A stretch of DNA of 64,000 nucleotides from positions 1 through 64,000 of the forward strand of contig NZ_JBCAQT010000002.1 in NCBI RefSeq assembly GCF_038419845.1. The letters are read 5' to 3'. Below the pieces are notes generated by a model. That model was given only the letters and a program-made list of their open reading frames with translations. It did no database searches and was not told the DNA's origin. Numbering within the stretch: the first letter of the stretch is position 1; the number at the start of each line of letters is the position of its first letter. Made by a program: the position numbers and the translations under genes. This DNA is from Marinimicrobium sp038419845 (lineage in GTDB: Bacteria; Pseudomonadota; Gammaproteobacteria; Pseudomonadales; Cellvibrionaceae). Below, one piece after another: positions 43,689 to 52,984 of the stretch.

Positions 43689-45155
43689 ATGAAATACCGC
43701 GATCTACGTGATTTTATCGACCTGCTGGAACAACGCGGTGAGCTCAAACGCATCACCGCCGAGGTCGATCCCTATCTGGAAATCACCGAAATCTGCGATC
43801 GCACCCTGCGCGCCGGTGGCCCGGCTCTGCTGTTTGAAAATCCCAAAGGTTACGACATTCCCCTGCTGGGCAATCTGTTCGGTACGCCCGAACGGGTGGC
43901 GCTGGGCATGGGCGAGGAATCGGTCGAAGCGCTGGGGGAAGTGGGCAAACTGCTCGCCTTTCTGAAAGAGCCCGAACCGCCCAAGGGTTTCAAAGACGCC
44001 TGGGACAAGCTGCCGATTTTCAAACAGGTCCTGAACATGGGGCCCAAGGTGGTGCGCAAGGCGCCCTGCCAGAACACCGTGCTCGAAGGCGAGGCGGTGG
44101 ATCTCGACAGACTGCCCATTCAGACCTGCTGGCCCGGCGATGCCGGCCCTCTGGTGACCTGGCCGCTGGTGGTCACACGCGGACCGGAAAAAGAACGGCA
44201 GAACCTGGGCATCTACCGGATGCAGAAAATCGGCAAGAACCGGCTGATCATGCGCTGGCTGGCCCACCGGGGCGGCGCCCTGGATTTTCGCGACTGGCAG
44301 AAGCGTCACCCGGGCGAGCCCTTTCCGGTGGCCATTGCCCTGGGGGCCGATCCGGCGACCATCCTGGGCGCGGTCACGCCGGTGCCCGACACCCTGTCCG
44401 AATACGGCTTTGCCGGGCTGCTGCGCGGCAGCAAGACCGAAGTGGTCAACTGCCTTGGCAGTGACCTGCAGGTGCCCGCCTCCGCCGAGTTCATTCTCGA
44501 GGGACACATTGCGCCGGATGACATGGCAGACGAAGGTCCCTTTGGCGATCACACCGGCTACTACAACGAGGTGGATCAGTTCCCGGTATTCACCGTCGAG
44601 CGCATCACCCACCGCAAAGACCCGATTTACCACAGCACCTACACCGGCCGTCCGCCGGATGAACCCGCCATTCTCGGCGTAGCCCTGAACCAGGTGTTTG
44701 TGCCCATTCTGCGCAAACAATTTCCGGAAATTGTCGACTTCTATCTGCCGCCCGAAGGCTGCTCCTACCGCATGGCCGTGGTCACCATGAACAAACAGTA
44801 CCCCGGCCACGCCAAGCGGGTGATGATGGGCGTCTGGTCGTTTCTGCGCCAGTTCATGTACACCAAATTTGTGATCGTCACCGACGCCGATGTGAATGCC
44901 CGGGACTGGAACGATGTGATCTGGGCCATGACCACCCGCATGGACCCGAGCCGGGATACCATCCTGGTGGACAACACCCCCATCGATTACCTGGATTTCG
45001 CCTCGCCGGTCTCCGGGCTGGGTTCCAAAATGGGAATGGACGCCACCAACAAGTGGCCCGGTGAAACCAACCGCGAGTGGGGCAGTCCCATTACCCAGGA
45101 CCCGGCGGTCAAACAACGCATTGATGACCTCTGGGATGAATTGAACATCCCGTAG
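43689..45155 (+). CDS. ubiD: 4-hydroxy-3-polyprenylbenzoate decarboxylase UbiD
   Basis: 488 residues. Decarboxylates the prenylated benzoate in ubiquinone synthesis with prenylated FMN made by UbiX. Opening MKYRDLRDFIDLLEQRGELKRI, cofactor segment GIYRMQKIGKNRLIMRWLAHRGGALDFRD region, and the E-x-R-E-type triad around IVTDADVNARDWNDVIWA are conserved. The stop TAG (45153-45155) lies inside an inverted family-A repeat that begins at 45152, so the last sense codon is followed at once by repeat sequence. Follows trxA - rho as in P. aeruginosa. Confidence 0.95.
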   Translation: MKYRDLRDFIDLLEQRGELKRITAEVDPYLEITEICDRTLRAGGPALLFENPKGYDIPLLGNLFGTPERVALGMGEESVEALGEVGKLLAFLKEPEPPKGFKDAWDKLPIFKQVLNMGPKVVRKAPCQNTVLEGEAVDLDRLPIQTCWPGDAGPLVTWPLVVTRGPEKERQNLGIYRMQKIGKNRLIMRWLAHRGGALDFRDWQKRHPGEPFPVAIALGADPATILGAVTPVPDTLSEYGFAGLLRGSKTEVVNCLGSDLQVPASAEFILEGHIAPDDMADEGPFGDHTGYYNEVDQFPVFTVERITHRKDPIYHSTYTGRPPDEPAILGVALNQVFVPILRKQFPEIVDFYLPPEGCSYRMAVVTMNKQYPGHAKRVMMGVWSFLRQFMYTKFVIVTDADVNARDWNDVIWAMTTRMDPSRDTILVDNTPIDYLDFASPVSGLGSKMGMDATNKWPGETNREWGSPITQDPAVKQRIDDLWDELNIP

Positions 45156-45172
45156 GGTGGGCTCCGCCCACC
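45152..45172. repeat. family-A repeat carrying the ubiD stop codon
   Basis: Inverted copy GTAGGGTGGGCTCCGCCCAC(C); its second to fourth bases TAG end ubiD in frame. Confidence 0.9.
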
Positions 45173-45192
45173 ATTTGGATTGGGGGACTATT

Positions 45193-46413
45193 TTGATTTT
45201 GAGACATGCTTTGGCCTTCCTGGCGCTACTCGCCCTTCCATCACTTGCCGACGACAAACCCGTCTACCGCCTCGATTACCACGTAACCCTGAACCCGGAC
45301 GAAGACCGTGCCGAGGTGGTAATTGAAAGCGAAAACAATGGGATGCTGAAACGGCTGAATTTCGATATCGGCTCCGGGCGCTACTCCAATATCGAAGCCA
45401 ACGGCGAGCTGGAGGTCAAAGACGACCGGGCGATCTGGCACCCGCCGGAAAAAGACGCCCGCCTCACCCTGCACGCCAAAATCACCCATCAGCGCCGCTC
45501 GGACGGGTATGACGCCCGCATGACCGGGGACTGGGCCATTTTTCGCGGGGATGATGTGGTGCCCGCGGCAAGGGTCCGCACCCGTCCCGGGGCCAGGGCC
45601 GAAGCCTATCTCACCTTTACCCTGCCCGAGCACTGGAGCAGCGTCAGCACCGGCTGGAAAAAGCTCAAGGACCGGCACTTTCGCATCGACAATCCCGAGC
45701 GCCGGTTCGATCGCCCCACCGGCTGGATGATCGCGGGCAAGCTGGGCACCCGCCGGGAAAAACTCGGCGACACAAGACTGGCCGTGAGCGCCCCGCGCGG
45801 CAGCGACCTGCGGCGCATGGACATCGTCACCCTGGCGACCATCGTCTGGCCGGAAATGGAAAAAGCCTTTGGCGCGACTCCGCCCAAGATTGCCATCATC
45901 GGCCACGGCGACCCCATGTGGCGCGGCGGCCTCTCGGGGCCCAACGCCATGTACCTGCACGCCGACCGGCCCATGGTGAGCGAGAACGGCACCAGCACCC
46001 TGATACACGAACTGGTGCATGTGGTGACCCGGATCAGCGGCAAAGGCAATCACGACTGGATCGACGAAGGTCTGGCCGAATTCTATGCGGTCGAGCTGAT
46101 GTTCCGCGCCGGCGCGATGACCGAGTCGCGGCGCGAGCGAGTGATGGAAGGGCTGGCCGACTGGGGCGATGAGGTCGACACCCTGATCAAACGCCGCTCG
46201 AATGGTGCCACCACCGCCCGTGCCGTGGTGTTGTTTGACCAATTGGATCGGGAGATTCGGGAGGCAACCAAAGGCGAGTGCAGCCTGGATGATCTGACCC
46301 GCGAGCTGATCGAGCGGCGGGATGTGGATCTTGAGGATCTGCGGGAGGTGGCGGAGTCCATCCTCGGGCGGCCGGCGAAGGCGCTTGAGAGTGAGTTGTT
46401 GCGGGAGGGTTGA
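45193..46413 (+). CDS. exported zinc metallopeptidase (gluzincin type)
   Basis: 406 residues from TTG 45193, chosen because GGGGGA lies five bases upstream and the signal peptide then starts correctly; an upstream GTG falls inside the repeat. Signal peptide about 1-19 (LAFLALLALPSLA). The zinc site is H272-E-L-V-H276 with DEGLAEF (E292) after 15 residues, as in M1-like and related families. The N-terminal half (25-200) is a beta-rich domain similar to the M1/M61 front domain. Secreted or periplasmic. No close family named. Confidence 0.78.
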   Translation: MILRHALAFLALLALPSLADDKPVYRLDYHVTLNPDEDRAEVVIESENNGMLKRLNFDIGSGRYSNIEANGELEVKDDRAIWHPPEKDARLTLHAKITHQRRSDGYDARMTGDWAIFRGDDVVPAARVRTRPGARAEAYLTFTLPEHWSSVSTGWKKLKDRHFRIDNPERRFDRPTGWMIAGKLGTRREKLGDTRLAVSAPRGSDLRRMDIVTLATIVWPEMEKAFGATPPKIAIIGHGDPMWRGGLSGPNAMYLHADRPMVSENGTSTLIHELVHVVTRISGKGNHDWIDEGLAEFYAVELMFRAGAMTESRRERVMEGLADWGDEVDTLIKRRSNGATTARAVVLFDQLDREIREATKGECSLDDLTRELIERRDVDLEDLREVAESILGRPAKALESELLREG

Positions 46414-46425
46414 GCCGCGTTTGTG

Positions 46426-46605
46426 GTGGGCGGAGCCCACCCTACGTGGGTTTCGGCGGATGCGCTTGACGCTCCGATGCGTCGGACCGATCCGCCCTAC
46501 GGATGGCGCCGTGGGTTGTGGCGGATGCGCTTGACGCTTATCCGCCCTACGGGCGACCTTGGCACGGAGCAATTGTAGGGCGGATAAGCTGTAAGCGCAT
46601 CCGCC
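46426..46605. repeat. mixed cluster: one family-A and two family-B elements
   Basis: Family-A forward copy at 46426-46445; a divergent family-B half element at 46455-46500; a full family-B pair at 46520-46605 with GGCACGGAG centre. The region 46414-46698 has no gene. Confidence 0.85.
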
Positions 46606-46698
46606 TAAAGCAGATTCGACGCTTCCCTTTGGGACATGACTCAAGGCACAATAGTCGACCTAACTATAAACCAAAACCCAACACCCGGAGATTCGGCA

Positions 46699-47475
46699 AT
46701 GCTCAAAAAGTACCTGATTACCGCCGCCTGCCTGCTCGGCTTCCTGTTCGCTCACACCAGCCTTCAAGCTCAATCCACACCGCAATTCAAGGTTCTGCTC
46801 TTCACCAAAATGGACGGCTTTCATCACAAGTCCGTGAATGAAGGGGTGGCCGCCATGCGCACGATGGCGGAAAAACACGAATTTGCCATCGACTGGCACG
46901 AGGATTCGAGCCTGATCAATGACGATAACCTCGAGCAGTACGATGTGATCGTCTTTCTGTTGACCACCGGCGACATTCTGACCGACGAGCAGCAGGGCGC
47001 GATGGAGCGTTTCGTCCAGTCCGGCAAGGGTTTTGTGGGCATTCACAGCGCCGCGGACACCGAGTACGACTGGGACTGGTACACCCAGATGGTGGGGCGC
47101 ACCTTCCACATCCACCCGCGCAACCAGACCGCTGAGATCGAAGTGCTCGATCGCAAGTTTCCCGGCCTGGAGCGTATGCCCGACAACTTCTGGTGGACCG
47201 ATGAGTTCTACGAGTTCGGTACCGAGCGCATCGACAGCCTGAACTACATCCTCTCGGTGGACGGCGACACCTTTGACACCTACGCCAAATGGGGTGACAA
47301 AGAGAGCCAGGACATGGACTTCCGGCCGATCGCCTGGTACCACGAATACGATGGCGGCCGCGCCTTTTACACCGCGCTGGGCCACATTCCGGCCACCTAT
47401 GAAGACCGGCTGTTCCTGGAGCACATCTACGGGGGCCTGATGTGGGCTGCCACGGGCAAGGGCCTGAAACAGTAA
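46699..47475 (+). CDS. secreted ThuA-domain protein
   Basis: 258 residues from ATG 46699 (CCGGAG upstream). Signal peptide 1-25 ending SLQAQ. The ThuA (trehalose-utilisation-like, class I glutamine amidotransferase-like) fold is shown by FKVLLFTKMDGFHHKSV, YDVIVFLLTTGDILTDEQ, GKGFVGIHSAADTEYDW, RPIAWYHEYDGGRAFYTALGH and the final EHIYGGLMWAATGK. ThuA-like proteins occur with sugar degradation genes; catalytic role is not settled. Downstream of the metallopeptidase with repeats between. Confidence 0.88.
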   Translation: MLKKYLITAACLLGFLFAHTSLQAQSTPQFKVLLFTKMDGFHHKSVNEGVAAMRTMAEKHEFAIDWHEDSSLINDDNLEQYDVIVFLLTTGDILTDEQQGAMERFVQSGKGFVGIHSAADTEYDWDWYTQMVGRTFHIHPRNQTAEIEVLDRKFPGLERMPDNFWWTDEFYEFGTERIDSLNYILSVDGDTFDTYAKWGDKESQDMDFRPIAWYHEYDGGRAFYTALGHIPATYEDRLFLEHIYGGLMWAATGKGLKQ

Positions 47476-47665
47476 GCACCTCCCCACCGGTGACCGGAGC
47501 CCCTGAGCGGCTCCGGCATCGGCCCTCAACGCCCGCCCGGTTTCCGGGCAACCTCCCGGCGCTTCCGTTCGTATACTATCCTCACAAGGCACAATCGCAC
47601 ACAAGCGGTGTCTTAGTGTGCTGTAACACACTACTCGCACCAGCTGACGATAAAATGAGGATCCA

Positions 47666-50600
47666 ATGCTGACACCCCTCGCCACCCACACAGTCAGAGC
47701 CCTGTCCAGGCCCGCAAAACTGGTAGTAAGCGCTTGCTTACTGCTGGTCATCAGCGCCTGCGACAGCGGGGGCGACAACCGGCGGACGGTAGAGGCCGAG
47801 GCGGGCGAAGGCGGCCAGCTGTCTCCCTCAACCCAGCGGGTGGAGCGCGACACCGAGGCGCAATTGCGCCTCAGCATCGAGCCCGGCTATGAGCTGGCCG
47901 GCCTCAGCGGCTGCGGCGGCACACTCAACAACCGCACCTACACCACCGAGCCGGTCACCGAGGACTGCACGGTGACCGCCCGCTTCGAGCTGGAAGAATA
48001 CCGGGTGCGCACCCGCACCGACGGCGACGGCACCATCACCCCCAGCTTCGAAACCCTCACCATCGAGGACACGGCCAGCTTTACCCTGGCGCCGGACGAA
48101 GACTTTCGTCTGGCCTCGGTCAGCGGTTGTGGCGGCACCCTGGAGGGCAACACCTACACCCTGGAGAACGTCCAGTCGGACTGCACCATCCAGGTGGACT
48201 TCGAGCCGGATGTCTATCGGGTCAGCGGCGAAATCAGCGCCGCCGCCCTGACCAGCTTCGACCACACCCTGAACGACTCGACCCTGAGCGACGTGTTCGG
48301 CGCTCCGGAACCCGAGCCCAACGGTGACTTCCAGACCGGCCAGCCGATCAACAACCGGACCACCCTGAGCGGCTTCGCCTCGGCCGTGCCCACCGGTGAC
48401 TATTGCGTCACGCAATTGTTCGAGCGCTTTCGGGAGTCCCCCAACCCCGACGACTTCTACCGGGTCAATCTGCAGGCCGGGCAGCTGATTCAGCTGCAGG
48501 TGGTCAACCACGACGGCCACAACGGCCTGTGTGCCTCCACCGATCAGCCCCGGCCCGCCGGCGACCTGGACCTGTATCTGTTCGCCTTTGACGGTGCCAG
48601 TGAGCTGGACAGCGCCATCGGAACCGGCGAGTTCGAAGAGATCATCGTCCCCGAAACCGGAGACTACATTCTCAACGTGCGCGCCGAAGCCGGCATCTCC
48701 AAATACGTCCTGCGCCTGCTGCCCGAGGGGACTCCGCCCTTGACCAACGTGGCGCAGAACATTACCGGCGACTTTGTGCCCGGCGAGATGCTGGTGAAAA
48801 ACCGCTCGGCGTCTTCCCGTAACCCCTCTCAAAACACCACTCAAACCACAGGCCGTGATGACCACCGGATTCACCGGGAAACCCTCGCCCCACTGCAGGG
48901 CCAGGCCCGCCGGGGCCCACCCGCTCGCGCCCTGGAAGTGCTGCGCCAGCGCAACCCCGCCGCCTTTGAAAAACTGCAGACCATTCACGCCATCAAGGCC
49001 CGGCGCCAGGATCCGTCGGTCGAGTACGCCGAGCCCAACTACCGGCGCTACGTTCAGCGCGAGCCCAACGACCCGCGCTTTTTCCGCCAGTGGCACTACG
49101 GCCAGATCAATCTGCCGCGCGCCTGGGATCTCAGCGTGGGCAACACGCCCAATGAGAGTGACACGCCCATTGTGGCGGTCCTCGACACCGGCGTGGTGCT
49201 GGAACACCCCGATCTGCAGAACCAGCTCATTCCGGGCTCGGGCTATGACTTCATCGATAATGATAGCGACCCGAGCGACCCCGGCGACAGCGATGGCATC
49301 AACCCCGACAGCTGGCACGGCACTCATGTGGCGGGCACCATTGCCGCCGACAGTGACAACGGCATTGGCGGCGCCGGCGTGTCCTGGGGCGCGCGTCTGA
49401 TGCCGGTGCGGGTGCTGGGTGAGGGTGGCGGCACCAGCCTTGATGTGATCGAAGGTGTGCGCTACGCCGCCGGCCTATCGAACCGCAGCAACACCCAACC
49501 GCAGCGGCGGGCCGACATCATCAACATGAGTCTGGGGGGCACGGGCTTCTCCCGGTTCGAGGCCGACCTGTATGCCCGGGTGCGGGATGAGCAGGGCGTG
49601 ATCCTCGTGGCCTCCTCCGGCAACGACAACAGCACCACTCCCCTCTACCCGGCCAGCTACCCCGGTGTTCTGTCGGTGGGCGCCACCAATGCCCGGGGCG
49701 AGCGCGCGCCCTACTCCAACTTCGGCGAGACCCTGGATCTGGTCGCGCCCGGCGGCTCATTGCGCGAGGACGCCAACGGCGACGGCGTGGCCGACGGCAT
49801 CTTCAGCACCGTTGCCCAGCGCGACGGCGAGATCATTGAGCCCGGCTACAGCTTCGCCTACCAGGGCACTTCCATGGCGGCACCCCATGTCTCCGGGGTA
49901 CTGGCATTGATGAAAGCCGTGCACCCCGCCCTCACCCCCGACCAGGTGGACATGATGCTGGCCGCCGGCGAACTGACCGGTACCAGTGAGCGGACCAGCG
50001 AGCTGGGACTGGGCCAGATTGATGCCGAGCTGTCGGTGGGCGCGGCCTACCGGTTGGCGAACGAAGACGAAGAAGTGATCTGGCCGCCGCGCGTCGTGGT
50101 CACCCCCTCCCGCCTGAACATGGGCAACACCGCGCAGGCCCTGATCGAGCTGACCAATGAGGGCGGCAGCGACCCGCAGAACATTACCTCCACTACCGAT
50201 GCCGCCTGGCTCAGCCTGGAGCCGGTGACCGTCGACAGCAGCGGTATTGGGTCTTATCAAGTCAACATTGAGCGCGAGGGGCTGTCCGACGGCTTTTACC
50301 AGGGCGATGTCACCTTCCTGGTGGATGGCGAAACGTCCCTGACGCTCCGGGTCTATATGCAGGTGGGCGAGCTCTCCACCGAGGGCGAGCTGACAATACT
50401 GTATGTGCTGTTGATCGACCCCGATACCGATGAGGTGGTGGACCAGGCCCTGGCACTGCCCGATGAGGACGGGCGGACGGCGCAATATGTGTTCGATGCG
50501 GTCTACCCGGGTCAATACCTCCTGACCGCCGGCTCGGATGTCGACGCCGATGGCTTCATCTGTCAGTCCGGTGAACAATGTGGCTCCTACCCCAGCCAGG

Positions 50601-50803
50601 ACCGCGACCAGCCCATTGAAGTGGGTGAGCGCGACCGGGACAACCTGGATTTTGTCGCCAGCATCATCGGCGGTTTTACCGAGAGCAATGCCCTGAAAGA
50701 GGATTCCACCCCAGACGAGTCCGCCCCCCAAGGCTACCCCATCCGGCCGCCCAAAGCGCCTGAAACCGATAATACACGACAAGTTCCTCAAGACCTGCCC
50801 TGA
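47666..50803 (+). CDS. subtilisin-like (S8) serine protease lipoprotein
   Basis: 1045 residues. Lipobox ISAC with C32. Two tandem beta repeats of about 70 residues (45-185), each ending with SGCGGTL...YT...V...DCTV, like divergent InlB-B-type repeats. Then a pre-peptidase C-terminal-type domain (about 215-355, DDFYRVNLQAGQLIQLQV) and a propeptide-like part. The S8 catalytic domain spans about 490-800 with D507 (VLDTGV), H554 (HGTHVAG), oxyanion Asn in ASSGND and S736 (GTSMAAPH). C-terminal beta domains follow. Expected at the cell surface, with self-processing. Triad intact. Confidence 0.92.
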   Translation: MLTPLATHTVRALSRPAKLVVSACLLLVISACDSGGDNRRTVEAEAGEGGQLSPSTQRVERDTEAQLRLSIEPGYELAGLSGCGGTLNNRTYTTEPVTEDCTVTARFELEEYRVRTRTDGDGTITPSFETLTIEDTASFTLAPDEDFRLASVSGCGGTLEGNTYTLENVQSDCTIQVDFEPDVYRVSGEISAAALTSFDHTLNDSTLSDVFGAPEPEPNGDFQTGQPINNRTTLSGFASAVPTGDYCVTQLFERFRESPNPDDFYRVNLQAGQLIQLQVVNHDGHNGLCASTDQPRPAGDLDLYLFAFDGASELDSAIGTGEFEEIIVPETGDYILNVRAEAGISKYVLRLLPEGTPPLTNVAQNITGDFVPGEMLVKNRSASSRNPSQNTTQTTGRDDHRIHRETLAPLQGQARRGPPARALEVLRQRNPAAFEKLQTIHAIKARRQDPSVEYAEPNYRRYVQREPNDPRFFRQWHYGQINLPRAWDLSVGNTPNESDTPIVAVLDTGVVLEHPDLQNQLIPGSGYDFIDNDSDPSDPGDSDGINPDSWHGTHVAGTIAADSDNGIGGAGVSWGARLMPVRVLGEGGGTSLDVIEGVRYAAGLSNRSNTQPQRRADIINMSLGGTGFSRFEADLYARVRDEQGVILVASSGNDNSTTPLYPASYPGVLSVGATNARGERAPYSNFGETLDLVAPGGSLREDANGDGVADGIFSTVAQRDGEIIEPGYSFAYQGTSMAAPHVSGVLALMKAVHPALTPDQVDMMLAAGELTGTSERTSELGLGQIDAELSVGAAYRLANEDEEVIWPPRVVVTPSRLNMGNTAQALIELTNEGGSDPQNITSTTDAAWLSLEPVTVDSSGIGSYQVNIEREGLSDGFYQGDVTFLVDGETSLTLRVYMQVGELSTEGELTILYVLLIDPDTDEVVDQALALPDEDGRTAQYVFDAVYPGQYLLTAGSDVDADGFICQSGEQCGSYPSQDRDQPIEVGERDRDNLDFVASIIGGFTESNALKEDSTPDESAPQGYPIRPPKAPETDNTRQVPQDLP

Positions 50804-50847
50804 ACGGCCGCTACCCCAGACAGGGACCCGAAAACCCGCGTTTGGGT

Positions 50848-50873
50848 GCCCGACTTTCAGCCGAAGGTCGGGC
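50848..50873. other. hairpin between the protease and chemoreceptor genes
   Basis: GCCCGACTTTC and GAAGGTCGGGC pair over an AGCC loop, 45 bases after the protease stop. No T-run follows; likely a 3'-end stabiliser. Confidence 0.45.
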
Positions 50874-51035
50874 GCTATATCCCAAACAGGGCAACTTTCT
50901 GATTTTTATGGCATTTTTATCTAGTATTTCCCGTGTTCGGGCAGAGCGCTTGTGGCAGAATGAAGATAAATCCGCCACGACACTCTGAACGGACCCAGGG
51001 CATTCGTCGGCTGATACCTATAAACGAGGGGCATC

Positions 51036-52574
51036 GTGAACAATCTATCTCTGAAATGGAAAATCCTGCTGAGCGTCACGCTCACCTGCATCCTGGCCGT
51101 CGTCGTCACGACGTTCGTCACCGTCCGCTCGGGCATCGCGACGACCGAGGAGACCATTCTCGAGGATACCCGCACTCTGGCGCAGGTACTCGGCGCCTCC
51201 AACATCGGAGCCATCAGCTTTGATGACACCGGCACCGTCACCGCCTCGCTGGAAGCACTGAAGGCGAGCGAGCGGGTGACCAATGCGGTGATCTACAGCG
51301 GCGGCGAACCCTTTGCCTGGTTCGTACGCGGCTCCAATAGCGATGCCTTTCCCAGTGGCATTCCCCGTCAGGCGCGCAGCCCCGGCATGGTGGAGCTGGA
51401 CGGCGATGTGGTGATGACCGCCGACATTGAAGATGACGGCAACCGCATCGGCGCCATTTCCATGCGCGTCAACCTCTCGGAGCTGGATGAAATTGTGGCC
51501 ACAGCGGTCAGAGACGCGGTGATCCTGGTGATCATCATCAGCCTGGTGGCCGCCTCCGTCGCCTACCTGGTCCAGGGCAGCATCGTGAAGCCGGTCAACC
51601 GGGTGGTCCGCGCCCTGCGCGATATCTCCGAGGGCGAGGGCGACCTGACCCGCCGCCTGCCGGTCGAGGGCAGCGACGAGATTGCCGAGCTGTCGACCTG
51701 TTTCAACACCTTCATCGAGCGGCTGCACAGCATCATCTCCAGCGTCGCCGACACCTCGCAGGAGGTGAGCGAGAACGCGCACATGGTCTCCCAGCTGTCC
51801 AACGAGAACGAGAACGCCATTCGCAACCAGCAGGCAGAAATCGAACAGGTGGTGGTCGCGGTCAAGCAGATGGCCAACGTCGTACAGGATGTGACCGAGA
51901 GCGTCAGCGAAACCGCCGAGAAATCCTCCCAGGCCGACGAAGCGGCGGCCAACGGCAAGGAGGTGGTGAACGCGACCACCCGCCAGATTGAAAACCTGGC
52001 CGCCGAAATCCGGCGCGCCTCCGAGGTCATCGCCCGTCTGAACAAAGAGACCGACAGCATCGGCTCGGTCCTGGATGTGATCCGCGGGGTGGCCGAACAG
52101 ACCAACCTGCTGGCCCTCAACGCCGCCATCGAGGCGGCCCGTGCCGGCGAGCAGGGTCGCGGCTTTGCCGTGGTGGCCGACGAGGTGCGTACCCTCGCCT
52201 CGCGCACCCAGAGCTCCACCACGGAAATTCAGGAAATGATCGAACGCCTACAGGTGGGCGCAAAAGAGGCCGTCAACATGATGGCCGAGGGCACCACCCA
52301 GGCCGAGGCTTCGGTCGTGAAAGCCGGTGAGGCCACCAACTCACTGGAGGACATCACCGGTCTGGTGAGCGTCATTCGCGATCGCACCAATCAGGTGGCA
52401 GTGGCCTCCGAAGAGCAGAGCAGCGCGACCAAGCAGATCGAAGGCAACATCGACAGCATCTCCCAGGTGGCCATCAGCACCGCCGAGAGCTCCAGTCGCA
52501 TCAATTCCAACACCAGCAGTCTGGCGGAACAGGCGGAGAAACTCACCAGCCTGGTGGGCCGCTTCAAGCTATAA
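51036..52574 (+). CDS. methyl-accepting chemotaxis protein
   Basis: 512 residues from GTG 51036 (GAGGGG upstream). First span about 8-28, a periplasmic sensor of about 125 residues resembling CHASE8 (TRTLAQVLGASNIGAISFDD), a second span about 160-180, HAMP (IVKPVNRVVRALRDIS...), and a signalling domain with the hairpin tip GVAEQTNLLALNAAIEAARAGEQGRGFAVVADEVRTLA, which contacts CheA/CheW. No C-terminal receptor-modification pentapeptide. Followed by a small exported protein after 24 bases. Confidence 0.93.
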   Translation: MNNLSLKWKILLSVTLTCILAVVVTTFVTVRSGIATTEETILEDTRTLAQVLGASNIGAISFDDTGTVTASLEALKASERVTNAVIYSGGEPFAWFVRGSNSDAFPSGIPRQARSPGMVELDGDVVMTADIEDDGNRIGAISMRVNLSELDEIVATAVRDAVILVIIISLVAASVAYLVQGSIVKPVNRVVRALRDISEGEGDLTRRLPVEGSDEIAELSTCFNTFIERLHSIISSVADTSQEVSENAHMVSQLSNENENAIRNQQAEIEQVVVAVKQMANVVQDVTESVSETAEKSSQADEAAANGKEVVNATTRQIENLAAEIRRASEVIARLNKETDSIGSVLDVIRGVAEQTNLLALNAAIEAARAGEQGRGFAVVADEVRTLASRTQSSTTEIQEMIERLQVGAKEAVNMMAEGTTQAEASVVKAGEATNSLEDITGLVSVIRDRTNQVAVASEEQSSATKQIEGNIDSISQVAISTAESSSRINSNTSSLAEQAEKLTSLVGRFKL

Positions 52575-52598
52575 CCCAAGAACGAGAGAACATGGCTT

Positions 52599-52892
52599 AT
52601 GAAAAAAACACTACACCTTTTCAGCATCTGCTTCCTTCTGGGCGGCGCGCCGCTCGCGCTGGCCTGTGACGAGCCGGGCGAAAAGCCGGCTATTCCGGAT
52701 CCGAACACGGCCGAAACCGCGCAAATGGTAAAAGCCAACAATGAAGTGAAGGCCTATGTGAAAGCCATGGAAGAGTACCTGGGCTGTGCCCGGATGAGTG
52801 GCGGCGAGAAGCGGCGCTCGATATCCGAGCTGGAGGAGTTTGCCGATTCGTTCAACCAGGCCATCCGCACCTTCAAGTCCAGAAACAGCTAA
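52599..52892 (+). CDS. small exported two-cysteine protein
   Basis: 97 residues. Signal peptide of about 22 residues (LFSICFLLGGAPLALA); the mature protein starts with Cys and has one more Cys in EEYLGCARM, so a disulfide is possible; the lipobox is poor. The mature part is helical and charged. It begins 24 bases after the chemoreceptor stop with GAGAG before it, so it is probably cotranscribed and may help ligand sensing. No family recognised. Confidence 0.7.
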   Translation: MKKTLHLFSICFLLGGAPLALACDEPGEKPAIPDPNTAETAQMVKANNEVKAYVKAMEEYLGCARMSGGEKRRSISELEEFADSFNQAIRTFKSRNS

Positions 52893-52920
52893 GACCTACC
52901 CGAGTCCCCTCGCCCCATCA

Positions 52921-52961
52921 AAAAACCCCGGGCCAGCAGACGCTGACCCGGGGTTTTTTTA
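52921..52961. terminator. bidirectional intrinsic terminator
   Basis: AAAAAACCCCGGG and CCCGGGGTTTTTT flank an inner CAGC/GCTG stem. It can end both the chemoreceptor operon and the SutA-like gene on the other strand. Confidence 0.85.
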
Positions 52962-52984
52962 ATGGTGTTTGTGGTGAAAACAGA

